In this document: positions 9,701 through 18,448 of the stretch, in pieces | Layout: every line of letters starts with the position of its first letter | How positions within the stretch are numbered: position 1 is the first letter of the stretch | Assembly (NCBI GenBank): GCA_019638495.1 | Contig: JAHBTQ010000002.1 | Coordinates: forward strand, 558,001 to 622,000 | Reading direction: 5' to 3' | Source: Taibaiella sp. | GTDB lineage: Bacteria > Bacteroidota > Bacteroidia > Chitinophagales > Chitinophagaceae | DNA length: 64,000 nucleotides | Program-made: the position numbers and the translations under genes | The notes under the pieces: generated by a model | Databases searched by the model: none | Told to the model about the DNA's origin: nothing | What the model saw: only the letters and a program-made list of their open reading frames with translations

Positions 9701-12700
9701 ACGTGGGTGGTTCCCTGGTGCAGACAAGGTTGGTTTCTCCTTCATTCTCAACAGTTGGTTTCTCTAACGTTACATTGACGTTCAACCAGTATGTCATAGC
9801 AGATGCCGGTGAGACAATAGCAGTTGAGTATTCTACAAATGGTGGTTCATCCTGGCTTCCTCTGGCCGATTACTCTACTGGTGGTATCTCTGGTAACACT
9901 ACCTGGAGTGCTTCGGTACCTGATGCTACCCTGGCATTACCGGTTGACGCAACTAACCAACCTGACGTTCGTTTGCGTTGGTATTATGTGTCTTCGTTCT
10001 ATGGTTGGTTCCTTGATAACATCAAGGTTTCCGCCACAATGCCTGCACCTACATACAGCTGGACAGGTGGTACTGAACTTTCTTGTACTACTTGTGCTAA
10101 CCCAACGATCACGCCTGCTTCTGTGGGCATGAACACATATACTGTTACTGCTACTGGCCTTGGCAACTGTACTGCCTCTGCAATTGCTTCTGTTAGCGTA
10201 AACCCGCTGCCGGCAGTTATAGGTGGTACTCTTGAAGTGTGCGAAGGACTTACTACTACGCTCACAAATGTTGATGCAGGCGGAACATGGGCAAGTGCAA
10301 ACGCCACCGTAGCAACTATCGATGGCACCACAGGCGTAGCTACCGGGCACGTTGCCGGTACTGCGGAGATCACATACACATTGCCTACCGGCTGTATCAG
10401 AACAACAATTCTGACGGTAAATCCATTGCCGGATGCGATAGGAGGCACACTGCAGGTTTGCGAAGGCCTAACCACGACTTTAACTGATGCAACAACAGGC
10501 GGCACATGGACAAGCAGCAATACAACTGTTGCAGACATCGACCTGAATACCGGTCTTGTTTCAGGGTACGTTGCTGGTACAAGTACCATGACCTACACCA
10601 ACAGTACTACAGGTTGTATCAATACTGCGATACTCACGGTGAATCCGCTACCTGCAACAATAGGTGGCACGCTTGCAGTGTGTGAAGGGCTGAATACAAC
10701 TTTGACTAATGCTGACGCGGGTGGTACCTGGATGAGTGCTAACACTACAACTGCAACTATAGGCAGCTCTTCTGGCGTTGCTACCGGTGGCACAGCAGGT
10801 ATGGTTATGATCACTTATACACTTCCTACTGGTTGTATCACTTCTTCAGAGCTGACGGTAAATGCGCTTCCTGATGCAATTGCCGGTACGTTACAGGCTT
10901 GTGAGGGTCTTACAAGCACTCTGTCCGATGCGACTTCAGGTGGTACGTGGACAAGCGGAAGCACTTCGGTTGCTACTATCGACGGCGCAGGAGTAGTTAC
11001 TGCAAATGCTGCAGGCTCTTCAATAATAACTTATACCGTTACAGCAACTGGTTGTATCGCGACGGCAGAATTTACAGTGAACCCGCTGCCAGCTACGATC
11101 GGTGGTACGCAGGATGTATGTGAAGGTCTTACAACAACTCTCACCAGTGCAACAAGTGGTGGCCTTTGGACCAGTGCAAGCACGGGTACTGCTACAGTAG
11201 ATGCAGGTACCGGCGTTGTAACCGGTGTTGCTGCTGGCAACGTGGACATCACTTATACAATACCAACTAGCTGTTACAGGGTTGCGAACGTGACTGTTAA
11301 CCCGCTTCCTGCTACTATCGGCGGTGCCACACAGGTGTGCGAGGCATCTACTGTTACACTTACAAACGCTGATGCGGGTGGAACCTGGGCAAGTAGCGAT
11401 GTTGCTATTGCAACCGCAGGTAGCTCCACAGGTGATGTGACCGGTGTGCTGGCTGGAAACGTAATGGTTACTTATACATTGCCTACTGGTTGTATAACAA
11501 CGCACAACATGACTGTTAATCCGCTGCCAGTTGTCTACAACGTTACAGGTGGTGGTAGCTACTGCTTCGGTGGCTCTGGTGTGGTGATCGGCGTAAGCAA
11601 TACCGAAGCAGGTACTGCTTACAATCTGTACCGCGGTGGTACCCTGATGGGCAGTCTGACTGGTTCTGGCTCGGCAGCTGACTTTAGCTCTATGACCGCT
11701 GCAGGTACGTATACAGTTCTTGCGGTTAGCCCTGCATCTTGCTCCCGTGCTATGAGCGGCGATGCTACCGTGGTGATATTGCCATTGGTGACACCGTCTG
11801 TTACGCTTGGCAGCTCACCTGACGATACGGTATGTGCCGGCACATCAACTACGTTTACTGCAACTGCATCGAATGCAGGTAGCACTCCTACTTATTCGTG
11901 GGAAGTAAATGGAGGTTCCGTTACAACTACCGGTTCGGCACACACTTACACACCGGCCGACGGCGACGTGATCACTGTAACAGTGACAAGTAGCGAAACG
12001 TGTCCTTCACCTGCTTCAGTAAGTGCAAGCCAGACAATGGTTGTTGTTTCAAACGAAACTCCGGTTGCTACTATTGCGGCGCAGATGGGTACTATGGTGC
12101 TGACATCAGCCGACACTATTTGCCAGGGTTCAATGGTTACCTACACAGCATCTGCATTGTTCGGCGGCACCAGCCCATCATATACATGGTATCGCAATGG
12201 TATTGCTACAACTGCAGCCGGCGACACCTACATTTATGCGCCTGCAAAAGGAGATCGTATCACTGCTAAGCTGAACAGCAACTATCGTTGCCCTGTAGTC
12301 AACAATGTTACCAGCAATGAGATCGCGATAAAGGTAGATTCAGTTTACATCCCTGTAGTTAATATCAGTATCAATACCGGACTTACTGTTAAGGTTGGTA
12401 CACCGGTTACATTTACTGCTACAGTAATCGAGGGTGGTTCTAAACCTACTTTCCAGTGGTACAGGAATTCAACGCTGATCAATGGCGCTACTTCAAACGT
12501 TTTCACAACTGCTAATATCACAAACAATGATTCATTCTCAGTGGTGGTATATGGTACAGGTGACTGCTCATTCTACACGTATAACTCCATCCGCATGAGG
12601 GTGGCGAACGATATAGAAGAGCTTACGGCAGGCAGCGACATCCGCATGGTGCCAAACCCTACCAGCGGTGAATTTGTGATAAGCGGCACTTTCGCTTCTA

Positions 12701-12894
12701 CTGGCAACAAGGATGTGTCTATCGAAGTTATAGACATGCTGGGTCAGGTTGTGTACAAGGGCGCGGCTATCGCTAAGATGGGCCAGCTCAACGAACGCGT
12801 GCAACTGAGCAATAATCTGGCAAACGGCATGTATATGCTAAACGTTCGTACCAGCGAAGAGTCGAAGGTGTTCCACTTTGTACTTAAGCAATAA
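6709..12894 (+). CDS. Giant T9SS-exported Ig-like repeat protein
   Basis: 2061 residues. Start ATG 6709 gives a clean signal peptide (MRKLYLLAFLCLAAIAGRAQ); a GTG three codons upstream is rejected. Order: N-terminal beta-sandwich region (~20-340); one Ig-like repeat; a proprotein-convertase P-like domain (~545-705, with THTWVSDMSINLVAPNGN and LTSWSLTINYTI); Ig-like repeats; a MAM/jelly-roll-like insert (~945-1110, FNGTLGDW to WFLDNIKVSA); further repeats; C-terminal T9SS type A sorting domain (~1977-2061, RMVPNPTSGEF, NGMYMLNVR). About nine repeats of ~73 residues share VCEGLTTTLT, GGTW and ITYTLPTGC with paired Cys. Probably a cell-surface adhesin or gliding/biofilm protein (inference). A hairpin terminator follows. 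A second protein at 54 kb uses the same repeats. Confidence 0.92.
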   Translation: MRKLYLLAFLCLAAIAGRAQTATQYVFDRSTGTVTDISGLPGTTSTTGISDDDLTQTGISIGFTFNYCGVDYTQLSACSNGFISLANSTATPFTNSTGNLASVGSGQGFLAPWWDDLDGFGRTAYFRTEGTAPTRVFIFQWGSNATPWSRLGGGRLLMFQVKLYESSNVVQYCYGNQSGTGTASVTIGIASSTSNYQTLPTLTSTTTTTGFTTTLNGMPAANTIMSWTPPPAIAVTPASMSFATSVSTSSASQNATLRAWGLTSGIVAVTAPANYQVFDGSSWVSSMNVAVSSAAVGTYINATVPVRFNAPGTPGPYNGNLDFTSAGATTRTITLSGTAQPVCASTPTPGTVSATATTGNCTPYSSNLSLSGATTGLGGLNYQWQTSPDGIAGYTDVPGATNPTYSATVGSSIYYRARVGCSNTGTSDFTPGQSFVYNAPPAAISASAAAVCIAGTSTMTNTTPGGTWSSSNNGVATIGSSSGVAMGVAQGTTTITYLVTATGCLATTVLTVNLSPSIPTVTPSATTICHGSAATVNASSTYPQVGTVSSGAISVSVPDANSTGTTAALNVSLPSGAVITGMSVNFNLTHTWVSDMSINLVAPNGNRLNLVNSQGGSGDNFVNTTFSSTSATSVVGASAPFTNTYAPQGATGVGSIAYPSNVTSFSGLYSVPNGTWLLSMRDQAGGDLGTLTSWSLTINYTIPANITWSPNTGLYTDAGMTTLYAGTPTSTIYASPAAAGTVSTVTTYTVTASGGGCDVLSSLTVTANPLPATIGGSLQVCEGLSTTLTNTDGGATWSSTNTGVATIGSASGVASGVAAGTSTISYTFNSTGCARTSVLTVNPLPAAIGGGVNVCVGSTSTLTDASAGGTWTSANSSVASVGLTDGVLTGNASGTTRVTYTLPTTCLISTVVTSNPVPTLTLTPTTAVQICPGESTSAFSASSTGGNLVLLNQDFNGTLGDWTVETTLPTADQWQIVPVGFDGTSGDGSSLLQAAPLNVGGSLVQTRLVSPSFSTVGFSNVTLTFNQYVIADAGETIAVEYSTNGGSSWLPLADYSTGGISGNTTWSASVPDATLALPVDATNQPDVRLRWYYVSSFYGWFLDNIKVSATMPAPTYSWTGGTELSCTTCANPTITPASVGMNTYTVTATGLGNCTASAIASVSVNPLPAVIGGTLEVCEGLTTTLTNVDAGGTWASANATVATIDGTTGVATGHVAGTAEITYTLPTGCIRTTILTVNPLPDAIGGTLQVCEGLTTTLTDATTGGTWTSSNTTVADIDLNTGLVSGYVAGTSTMTYTNSTTGCINTAILTVNPLPATIGGTLAVCEGLNTTLTNADAGGTWMSANTTTATIGSSSGVATGGTAGMVMITYTLPTGCITSSELTVNALPDAIAGTLQACEGLTSTLSDATSGGTWTSGSTSVATIDGAGVVTANAAGSSIITYTVTATGCIATAEFTVNPLPATIGGTQDVCEGLTTTLTSATSGGLWTSASTGTATVDAGTGVVTGVAAGNVDITYTIPTSCYRVANVTVNPLPATIGGATQVCEASTVTLTNADAGGTWASSDVAIATAGSSTGDVTGVLAGNVMVTYTLPTGCITTHNMTVNPLPVVYNVTGGGSYCFGGSGVVIGVSNTEAGTAYNLYRGGTLMGSLTGSGSAADFSSMTAAGTYTVLAVSPASCSRAMSGDATVVILPLVTPSVTLGSSPDDTVCAGTSTTFTATASNAGSTPTYSWEVNGGSVTTTGSAHTYTPADGDVITVTVTSSETCPSPASVSASQTMVVVSNETPVATIAAQMGTMVLTSADTICQGSMVTYTASALFGGTSPSYTWYRNGIATTAAGDTYIYAPAKGDRITAKLNSNYRCPVVNNVTSNEIAIKVDSVYIPVVNISINTGLTVKVGTPVTFTATVIEGGSKPTFQWYRNSTLINGATSNVFTTANITNNDSFSVVVYGTGDCSFYTYNSIRMRVANDIEELTAGSDIRMVPNPTSGEFVISGTFASTGNKDVSIEVIDMLGQVVYKGAAIAKMGQLNERVQLSNNLANGMYMLNVRTSEESKVFHFVLKQ

Positions 12895-12916
12895 TAATTG
12901 ACTATTACTCAATAGG

Positions 12917-12949
12917 CGGCCCCGGCATTACCGGGGCCGTTTCTTTTTT
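12917..12949 (+). terminator. Rho-independent terminator after the giant repeat gene
   Basis: Perfect 9-bp stem CGGCCCCGG / CCGGGGCCG with a 5-nt loop, followed by TTTCTTTTTT. It begins 22 bp after the stop codon. Confidence 0.9.
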
Positions 12950-12984
12950 CAGCATTATCACATTTTACCGTTATTTGCACCCTG

Positions 12985-14106
12985 ATGGATCAAGGCAACG
13001 TTCTTTATTACATTTTCTCCGTGGTGAGACTGGTGTTATACCCGTTTGCCTTGCTATATGGCGCCCTTATGTGGTGGCGAAACCGCATGTACGATAGCGG
13101 CTTTTTCTCGTCTGTTCGTTTCAGCGTGCCCGTTATCAGCATCGGTAACCTCTCAACCGGTGGCACCGGAAAAACTCCCCATGTAGAATACCTGGTTCGC
13201 CTGCTGCAATACAGGTATCGTGTGGCCACCATGAGCCGCGGATATAAACGCAGGACTCAAGGCTTCATCCTGGCTGGCGACGATGCAAACGCGCTGCGTA
13301 TTGGCGATGAGCCTATGCAATACAAATTGAAATTCCCGGAGCTTGCCGTGAGTGTTGCCGAGGAGCGTATGACCGGAATACCTGCATTGCTTCAGCGGCG
13401 TCCTGATATTGATGTGATCCTGCTTGATGATGCCTACCAGCACCGGTCAGTAAAGGCTGGTCTGAATATCCTCATCACAGATTTCTCCCGCCCGTATTAC
13501 AAAGACCACATACTTCCGTTTGGTAGCCTTCGAGAGGGCAGAGGCGCGTCCCGTCGTGCGGACATTATTATTGTCTCTAAGTGCCCTGCCGGCCTTTCTG
13601 CAACCGAAGCGGGGGAAATTAGAAACTTAATAAAACCCGCTCCGAACCAACATGTCTTCTTTTCCGGGTTGCAGTATATGTCTCCGTACAATTTCTTTAC
13701 AGGTGCTCCGCTCGATATCTTGAAGAGCAATGTATTGCTCGTCTGCGGCATAGCACGGCCTGAGCCATTACAGAATTTCCTGGCACAATTGGCAACGGAT
13801 GTGCACACGCTTAGTTATAAAGATCACCATTATTTTGTTACTGCCGACCTGGAGGAGATAAAGAAAACATGGGACAACTGGGCTGTAGAAAACAAAGTGC
13901 TGGTCACCACCGAAAAGGATGCTGCCCGACTGCGCCTGCTTGCAGATAAGCTGGCCGCCTGGGGAATCACAATTGCTGTAATGCCCATACAAGTAGTGAT
14001 ACTATTAGGTGGGGCAGACTTACTTGATAGTGTTGTAATGTCCTATGTAGAACGCACAATTGCTGAAAATAATTCAGACTTCGATCTCGACACGCCGGTC
14101 AACTAG
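12985..14106 (+). CDS. lpxK: Tetraacyldisaccharide 4'-kinase LpxK
   Basis: 373 residues. Phosphorylates the 4' position of lipid A disaccharide at the inner membrane, so the organism makes LPS. An N-terminal hydrophobic helix (VVRLVLYPFALLYGALMWW) is followed by the Walker A GNLSTGGTGKTP (residues 54-65), VATMSRGYKRR, GDEPMQ, ILLDDAYQHR and LPFGSLREG, all typical of LpxK. The length is slightly above that of the E. coli enzyme. It stands alone between two terminators/convergent ends; the next gene is convergent with a 7-bp gap. Confidence 0.96.
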   Translation: MDQGNVLYYIFSVVRLVLYPFALLYGALMWWRNRMYDSGFFSSVRFSVPVISIGNLSTGGTGKTPHVEYLVRLLQYRYRVATMSRGYKRRTQGFILAGDDANALRIGDEPMQYKLKFPELAVSVAEERMTGIPALLQRRPDIDVILLDDAYQHRSVKAGLNILITDFSRPYYKDHILPFGSLREGRGASRRADIIIVSKCPAGLSATEAGEIRNLIKPAPNQHVFFSGLQYMSPYNFFTGAPLDILKSNVLLVCGIARPEPLQNFLAQLATDVHTLSYKDHHYFVTADLEEIKKTWDNWAVENKVLVTTEKDAARLRLLADKLAAWGITIAVMPIQVVILLGGADLLDSVVMSYVERTIAENNSDFDLDTPVN

Positions 14107-14113
14107 ATGATAG

Positions 14114-14791
14114 TTACCGAGAGAGAATTCGATTGATCTCAGAATCCCCCTTATGTTCCTTAGATTGAATATTGAATATGGTACCGGCAAACAGTGCCAG
14201 TCCTATGAGGAGTATGCAGGCTGCAGAGAATCGCTGCACGTATATAACTTTTCGCACCGTAAGCATCCTCTTGATCCGGTCGGCCAGGAATACCTTTGAG
14301 AAATCGATACTAAGAATCACGGCGAGCGCTACGCCGAAAAGCAGGAACCTATAAAACCCGGTAGTGTTGGCAGTAATGGTTACAGCGCCCAGCCAGGTGA
14401 TAAGCACCCCGGGGTTAAGCGTATTAACAAGGAAACCGCTAAGCCATATTTTGAAAAGGTCGCCGTTTGAAATAACGAGTTGCACAGACGACGGGCGCTT
14501 TGGCTTCAGCTTTTTAAGTAGTCCAAAAAGTCCGATGGCCATAAGTGCTACTGCCCCGCCAAATGCTATATGACGCTCATAAGGCTCAAGGTAGCGAAGC
14601 CAGGATGCAGCCATATTGGCAATAAGTACATATAATATATCGCTTACGGAAACACCTAATACAAAAGCTAAACCGGCCTTGTAACTAAAATTCAGACTGT
14701 ACTTAATAATCGCGAAAAGAGTTGGCCCGACAGAAATTGCCATAAACAGGCCCACGAGAAACCCCTTCAATATTGCATCGAGAACGAGCAT
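14114..14791 (-). CDS. LysE/RhtB-family amino-acid exporter
   Basis: 225 residues with about six transmembrane helices. The N-terminal block [20 protein letters not shown] is the signature of LysE-type translocators; [19 protein letters not shown] is the conserved mid-protein motif. The start was set at ATG 14791 ([10 protein letters not shown]) because a longer reading from 14824 would run through a promoter-like TATCTTGC box. Substrate unknown; family members export basic or neutral amino acids. Convergent with lpxK; divergent from purC. Confidence 0.85.
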   Translation of the reverse strand: MLVLDAILKGFLVGLFMAISVGPTLFAIIKYSLNFSYKAGLAFVLGVSVSDILYVLIANMAASWLRYLEPYERHIAFGGAVALMAIGLFGLLKKLKPKRPSSVQLVISNGDLFKIWLSGFLVNTLNPGVLITWLGAVTITANTTGFYRFLLFGVALAVILSIDFSKVFLADRIKRMLTVRKVIYVQRFSAACILLIGLALFAGTIFNIQSKEHKGDSEINRILSR

Positions 14792-14856
14792 TTCAAAAGC
14801 AAGATAGCAAAAAAAAGCCGACATGCAGATACGCGCTTCTCGTATCGATATTCAAC

Positions 14857-14864
14857 TATCTTTG
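14857..14864 (+). promoter_or_regulatory. -7 box of purC
   Basis: TATCTTTG, an exact match to the Bacteroidota -7 consensus TAnnTTTG, 37 bp before the purC start codon. Confidence 0.65.
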
Positions 14865-14901
14865 CAGTCCCAAAATTGAAAATTTTATAAATACAATAGC
14901 T

Positions 14902-15819
14902 ATGATGCAGCTAGCCGGCCAGACGAATTTCTATAAGGGAAAAGTGCGCGATGTTTACACCATAAACGATAAATACCTGGTAATGGTAGTTAGCGATAGG
15001 ATATCCGCATTTGATGTCGTGTTGCCCAAACCAATACCATATAAAGGCCATGTACTTAACCAGATCGCTGCCATTTTCCTGGAGGCAACAAGGGATATCG
15101 TTCCTAACTGGCTTATCAGCACCCCATTGCCCAATGCTGCAATAGGATATAAATGCCAAACCTATCCGGTGGAAATGGTCGTTCGCGGAAACCTGACAGG
15201 GCATGCCTGGCGCACATACAAGAGCGGTGCCCGTAAGCTGTGTGGCGTGGTGCTGCCGGAGGGTATGAAGGAGAACGATTTCTTTCCTACTCCCATTATT
15301 ACACCTACTACCAAGGCACATGAGGGCCATGACGAAGATATTTCCCGTGAAGAGATTATAAGTTCCGGCCTCATTCCGGAGGCGGAATATGTGCAGCTTG
15401 AAAAGTATGCACTGGCTTTGTTTCAACGCGGCTGCGACATGGCTAAGGACCGTGGTCTGATCCTCGTAGACACTAAATATGAATTCGGTAAGCTCAATGA
15501 TACGATCCACCTGATAGACGAGATACATACCCCTGACTCCTCACGATATTTCTATGCCGAAGGCTATGAAGAGCGCCAAAGAAAAGGTGAACCGCAAAAG
15601 CAGTTGTCCAAGGAGTTTGTGCGTGAATGGCTCATGGAAAATGGATTCCAGGGCAAGGAAGGTCAGCAGATACCGGAAATGACTGAAGAGGTGGTAGGCA
15701 GAATATCTGAAAGATATATAGAGCTTTTTGAAGTAGTGGCTGGCAGAACCTTTCAGAAACACGACGTAAACTATGCCGACCAACAACGAAAAATTGAGGA
15801 AGCACTGGCACAGTTGTAG
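14902..15819 (+). CDS. purC: SAICAR synthetase PurC
   Basis: 305 residues. Joins CAIR and aspartate in purine synthesis with ATP. Family marks: [57 protein letters not shown] and [14 protein letters not shown]. Start ATG 14902 (a second ATG follows directly) lies just behind a TATCTTTG promoter; an upstream extension to 14773 is outside the conserved protein. The length matches the long, yeast-like PurC form common in Bacteroidota. A strong terminator follows. Confidence 0.96.
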   Translation: MMQLAGQTNFYKGKVRDVYTINDKYLVMVVSDRISAFDVVLPKPIPYKGHVLNQIAAIFLEATRDIVPNWLISTPLPNAAIGYKCQTYPVEMVVRGNLTGHAWRTYKSGARKLCGVVLPEGMKENDFFPTPIITPTTKAHEGHDEDISREEIISSGLIPEAEYVQLEKYALALFQRGCDMAKDRGLILVDTKYEFGKLNDTIHLIDEIHTPDSSRYFYAEGYEERQRKGEPQKQLSKEFVREWLMENGFQGKEGQQIPEMTEEVVGRISERYIELFEVVAGRTFQKHDVNYADQQRKIEEALAQL

Positions 15820-15840
15820 TTTGTGCGAGATAGGATATTA

Positions 15841-15873
15841 AAAAAGGAGTTGGTTTTTTGCCAACTCCTTTTT
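15841..15873 (+). terminator. Terminator after purC
   Basis: Perfect 13-bp stem AAAAAGGAGTTGG / CCAACTCCTTTTT with loop TTTTTTG. The A/T ends make it suitable for both strands, so it may also serve the leftward DUF4199 gene ending at 15893. Confidence 0.9.
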
Positions 15874-15892
15874 GTTTGCGGCATACGCTCGT

Positions 15893-16435
15893 CTATACCG
15901 GTGCACTTTCGCTGTTCCTTGCCTTGCGTTTCAGAATGGCGGCGGAGATAAGTGACACCAGGATACCCACCGGTAATATCTCCATATAAGTATACGCTGC
16001 GAAGTACACCGGGTTGTGATAGTTTATTTTCGCTTCCTCAAGCTCTGCAATCTCATGGGCAATCGCCTTCTCCTCCTTCCCTGAAGACTTTGATTTCTCT
16101 ATGGCGGTCGCCACATACTTGTCCATAAAGTCGGGCATGGTAGTTTTATACAACACAGCCCAAGAGCATACGTACATCGTAGAAGTGATTAGTGAAATAT
16201 AAAGACCGATCAGAAATGCCTTGCCAAAACTCACGATACCATTGTTGTGTTTATCCCTGAATGTTCTAACCGCCACAAAGATCAGCGAAAATGCCAGGAG
16301 CATGGATGCAAAGCCTATGACCATTCCATAATCGCTGCAGCCCTCTTTAGAGCTATAAGCCAGCATACCAATGGTCATCAGCGTAGAGCTGATAATTCCT
16401 GAAATAAGGCCAAATACAAGTACTACTTTCTTCAT
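15893..16435 (-). CDS. DUF4199 membrane protein
   Basis: 180 residues with four predicted transmembrane helices: two near the N-terminus (LVFGLISGIISSTLMTIGML; GFASMLLAFSLIFVAV), one in the middle (AFLIGLYISLITSTMYV) and one near the C-terminus, with a charged loop between. The helix pattern and FRDKHNNGIVSFGKAFLIG fit the Bacteroidota DUF4199 family, of unknown function. It lies 137 bp downstream of a membrane-anchored LuxR-type regulator on the same strand. Confidence 0.8.
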   Translation of the reverse strand: MKKVVLVFGLISGIISSTLMTIGMLAYSSKEGCSDYGMVIGFASMLLAFSLIFVAVRTFRDKHNNGIVSFGKAFLIGLYISLITSTMYVCSWAVLYKTTMPDFMDKYVATAIEKSKSSGKEEKAIAHEIAELEEAKINYHNPVYFAAYTYMEILPVGILVSLISAAILKRKARNSESAPV

Positions 16436-16572
16436 CTTTTATAGTTTTTGGTTTGTGCCGCAAAAGTGCGGTCGCAGGACAAACTTCCGTTCATACTAAA
16501 GGGTGATTTTGGTGCGCGACACCACTCGATACAGTGTTTTCAGGCAGAATTCAGACTTTCAGGCGATAACGT

Positions 16573-17052
16573 CTAGGGTATGATACCCAGTTGTCGCCCC
16601 TTATCAACAGTCTGGGTTCGCCTCTTTACATCCATCTTCAGAAAAATATTTGATGAATGGGTCTTTATTGTATTGAGGGATACAAACATTTGGTCGGCAA
16701 TTTCCTGGTTACTCATTCCTTTAGCCATCCACTGCAGCACTTCAAATTCCCGGTTGCTTAGCTCAAGCTTATCAAAGGCCTTTTGGTTCAATACAAATCC
16801 ACCCGGAGGTGCTCCAGGTACAAGCACTTCTTTCTCTATTATTACAGTCTCTACTTTGGGTTTTGCTAGTTTGGTTGCCAGCCATATCCCCAGGCCGGTA
16901 AACACAAGTGCAATTGCCCCAATATAGATATCCTGCGCATGTGTCAATACCATGTACTTATACTCAAGCCACTTCAGCAGAAACAGGAGCAAAGCCAGTG
17001 CGATTCCATAGAGTATCGCATGTCGGTTAAAGAGCAGGAATTTTGAGGTCAT
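16573..17052 (-). CDS. Membrane-anchored LuxR-type HTH regulator
   Basis: 159 residues: two N-terminal transmembrane helices (YGIALALLLFLLKWLEY; IYIGAIALVFTGLGIWLAT), a linker, then a LuxR/GerE HTH at about 95-155 (LSNREFEVLQWMAKGMSNQE, then MFVSLNTIKTHSSNIFLKM). There is no receiver or ligand domain, so the signal may come through the membrane part or its DUF4199 neighbour (inference). An 18-bp near-palindrome at 17059-17076 lies 7 bp before its ATG, a possible autoregulatory site. Confidence 0.88.
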   Translation of the reverse strand: MTSKFLLFNRHAILYGIALALLLFLLKWLEYKYMVLTHAQDIYIGAIALVFTGLGIWLATKLAKPKVETVIIEKEVLVPGAPPGGFVLNQKAFDKLELSNREFEVLQWMAKGMSNQEIADQMFVSLNTIKTHSSNIFLKMDVKRRTQTVDKGRQLGIIP

Positions 17053-17058
17053 AGTATT

Positions 17059-17076
17059 ATTTGCAATATTACAAAT
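17059..17076. promoter_or_regulatory. Near-palindromic operator candidate upstream of the LuxR gene
   Basis: ATTTGCAATATTACAAAT reads the same on both strands at 16 of 18 positions. It lies immediately before the start codon of the membrane-anchored regulator. Binding is inferred. Confidence 0.35.
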
Positions 17077-17133
17077 CTTTGCATTTTCGTAGAACTTAAA
17101 AGCTACCTGAAATACTGATGCATCAAAAAGAAA

Positions 17134-17155
17134 GAGAGGTTCATATGAACCTCTC
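17134..17155 (-). terminator. Terminator of the hppD transcript
   Basis: A 22-bp perfect palindrome (arms GAGAGGTTCAT / ATGAACCTCTC) followed on the minus strand by TTTCTTTTT. It begins 26 bp after the hppD stop codon. Confidence 0.8.
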
Positions 17156-17181
17156 CTAAACTTTGACTGCGTTATTACTGT

Positions 17182-18312
17182 CTACAAATTTCCCCTCTTC
17201 GCTTGCTCGCGCTCTATTGATTCGAACAATGCCTTGAAGTTGCCCGCACCAAAGCTCTGCGCTCCCTTCCTCTGAATGATCTCAAAGAAAAGGGTAGGGC
17301 GGTCCTCAACCGGCTTCGTGAATAGCTGCAGCAGATAACCCTCCTCGTCACAGTCTACCAGTATTCCCAGTTCTTGCAGTGGCTTTATCTCTTCATCTAT
17401 CTTTCCTACACGGTTTGGAAGATCTTCATAATATGCGTTCGGCGGCGCATCAAGAAATTCTACGCCACGTGCTTTCAGTGCGCGCACCGTTGCAACGATA
17501 TCGTTTGTAGCGATTGCTACGTGCTGCACACCTTCACCCTCGTAGAAGTCCAGGTATTCTTCTATCTGCGACTTTTTCTTGCCTTCTGCCGGTTCGTTTA
17601 TCGGGAACTTCACATAGCCGTTTCCGTTACTCATTACCTTGCTCATAAGGGCCGAGTATTCAGTATTGATCTGCTTGTCGTCGAAAGACAGGATGTTCAC
17701 AAAGCCCATTACATCCTCATACCACTGTATTGTTGGGTTCATCCTGTTCCAGCCCACATTGCCCACGCAATGGTCTACGTAAAGCAGGCCTGTTCCTTCC
17801 GGGTTGTAGTCACTCTTCCACTCTTTGTAGCCCGGCATGAATATGCCGTTGTAGTTTTTGCGCTCTACAAACAGGTGCACTGTTTCGCCATAAGTATAGA
17901 TGCCGCTCATGCGCACTTCTCCGTGTTCATCTTTCAGCGTCACAGGTTCCATGTAGCTTTTGCCACCACGTTTCACTGTTTCTTCATAAGATTTGTAGGC
18001 GTCGTCCACCCAAAGTGCCAGTATTTTCACACCGTCGCCATGCTTCTTCACGTGCTCGGCCACCGGGTGATCCGATTTTAGAGCAGTGGTCAACACCAGC
18101 CTTATTTTGCCTTGTTGCAAAACATAGGAGGCGCGATCGCGTACGCCCGTCTCAGGGCCAGCATATGCCAGCGACTGAAAGCCAAAGGCTGTCTTATAGT
18201 AGTGTGCAGCCTGCTTGGCATTGCCAACATAAAACTCTACGTGGTCTGTGCCATTGATGGGCAGGAAATCCTGCGCCTGCTTCATTTTCTGGCTCGTTGT
18301 TAGTGTTTCCAT
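17182..18312 (-). CDS. hppD: 4-Hydroxyphenylpyruvate dioxygenase
   Basis: 376 residues. Fe(II) enzyme that turns 4-hydroxyphenylpyruvate into homogentisate in tyrosine breakdown. Two VOC-type halves are visible: DHVEFYVGNAKQAAHYYKTA at the N-terminus and VDHCVGNV ... QHVAIATNDIVATVRALKAR with the iron-ligand region FFEIIQRKGAQSFGAGNFKA near the C-terminus. Length is standard. It is 136 bp downstream of hmgA on the same strand, the next enzyme of the pathway. The remaining enzymes (maleylacetoacetate isomerase, fumarylacetoacetase) are not in the window. Confidence 0.97.
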   Translation of the reverse strand: METLTTSQKMKQAQDFLPINGTDHVEFYVGNAKQAAHYYKTAFGFQSLAYAGPETGVRDRASYVLQQGKIRLVLTTALKSDHPVAEHVKKHGDGVKILALWVDDAYKSYEETVKRGGKSYMEPVTLKDEHGEVRMSGIYTYGETVHLFVERKNYNGIFMPGYKEWKSDYNPEGTGLLYVDHCVGNVGWNRMNPTIQWYEDVMGFVNILSFDDKQINTEYSALMSKVMSNGNGYVKFPINEPAEGKKKSQIEEYLDFYEGEGVQHVAIATNDIVATVRALKARGVEFLDAPPNAYYEDLPNRVGKIDEEIKPLQELGILVDCDEEGYLLQLFTKPVEDRPTLFFEIIQRKGAQSFGAGNFKALFESIEREQAKRGNL

Positions 18313-18391
18313 TTTCTATTAGTATAAAGTCAAAAGTATAAAGTATCAAGTAACATGGCTGCGATATCGACTGCTTAAACAGTAGTACGTA

Positions 18392-18447
18392 ACACCTCCT
18401 TCTCCTTTGTCATCCTGAGCTTGTCGAAGGAGGGTCGGGGAGAGGTC
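18392..18447. repeat. Interspersed palindromic repeat between hmgA and hppD
   Basis: CCTCCTTC and GAAGGAGG flank GTCATCCTGAGCTTGTC, a string typical of dispersed bacterial intergenic repeats; GTCGGGGAGAGGTC follows. A similar GCCGGGGAGAGGTC tail occurs at 42311-42324. No coding capacity. Confidence 0.5.
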
Positions 18448-18448
18448 C

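Noticed and set aside
8008..11885. Several long antisense frames inside the first giant gene
   Set aside because: They mirror the repetitive coding strand (Thr/Ser/Gly codons read backward) and lack independent signals.
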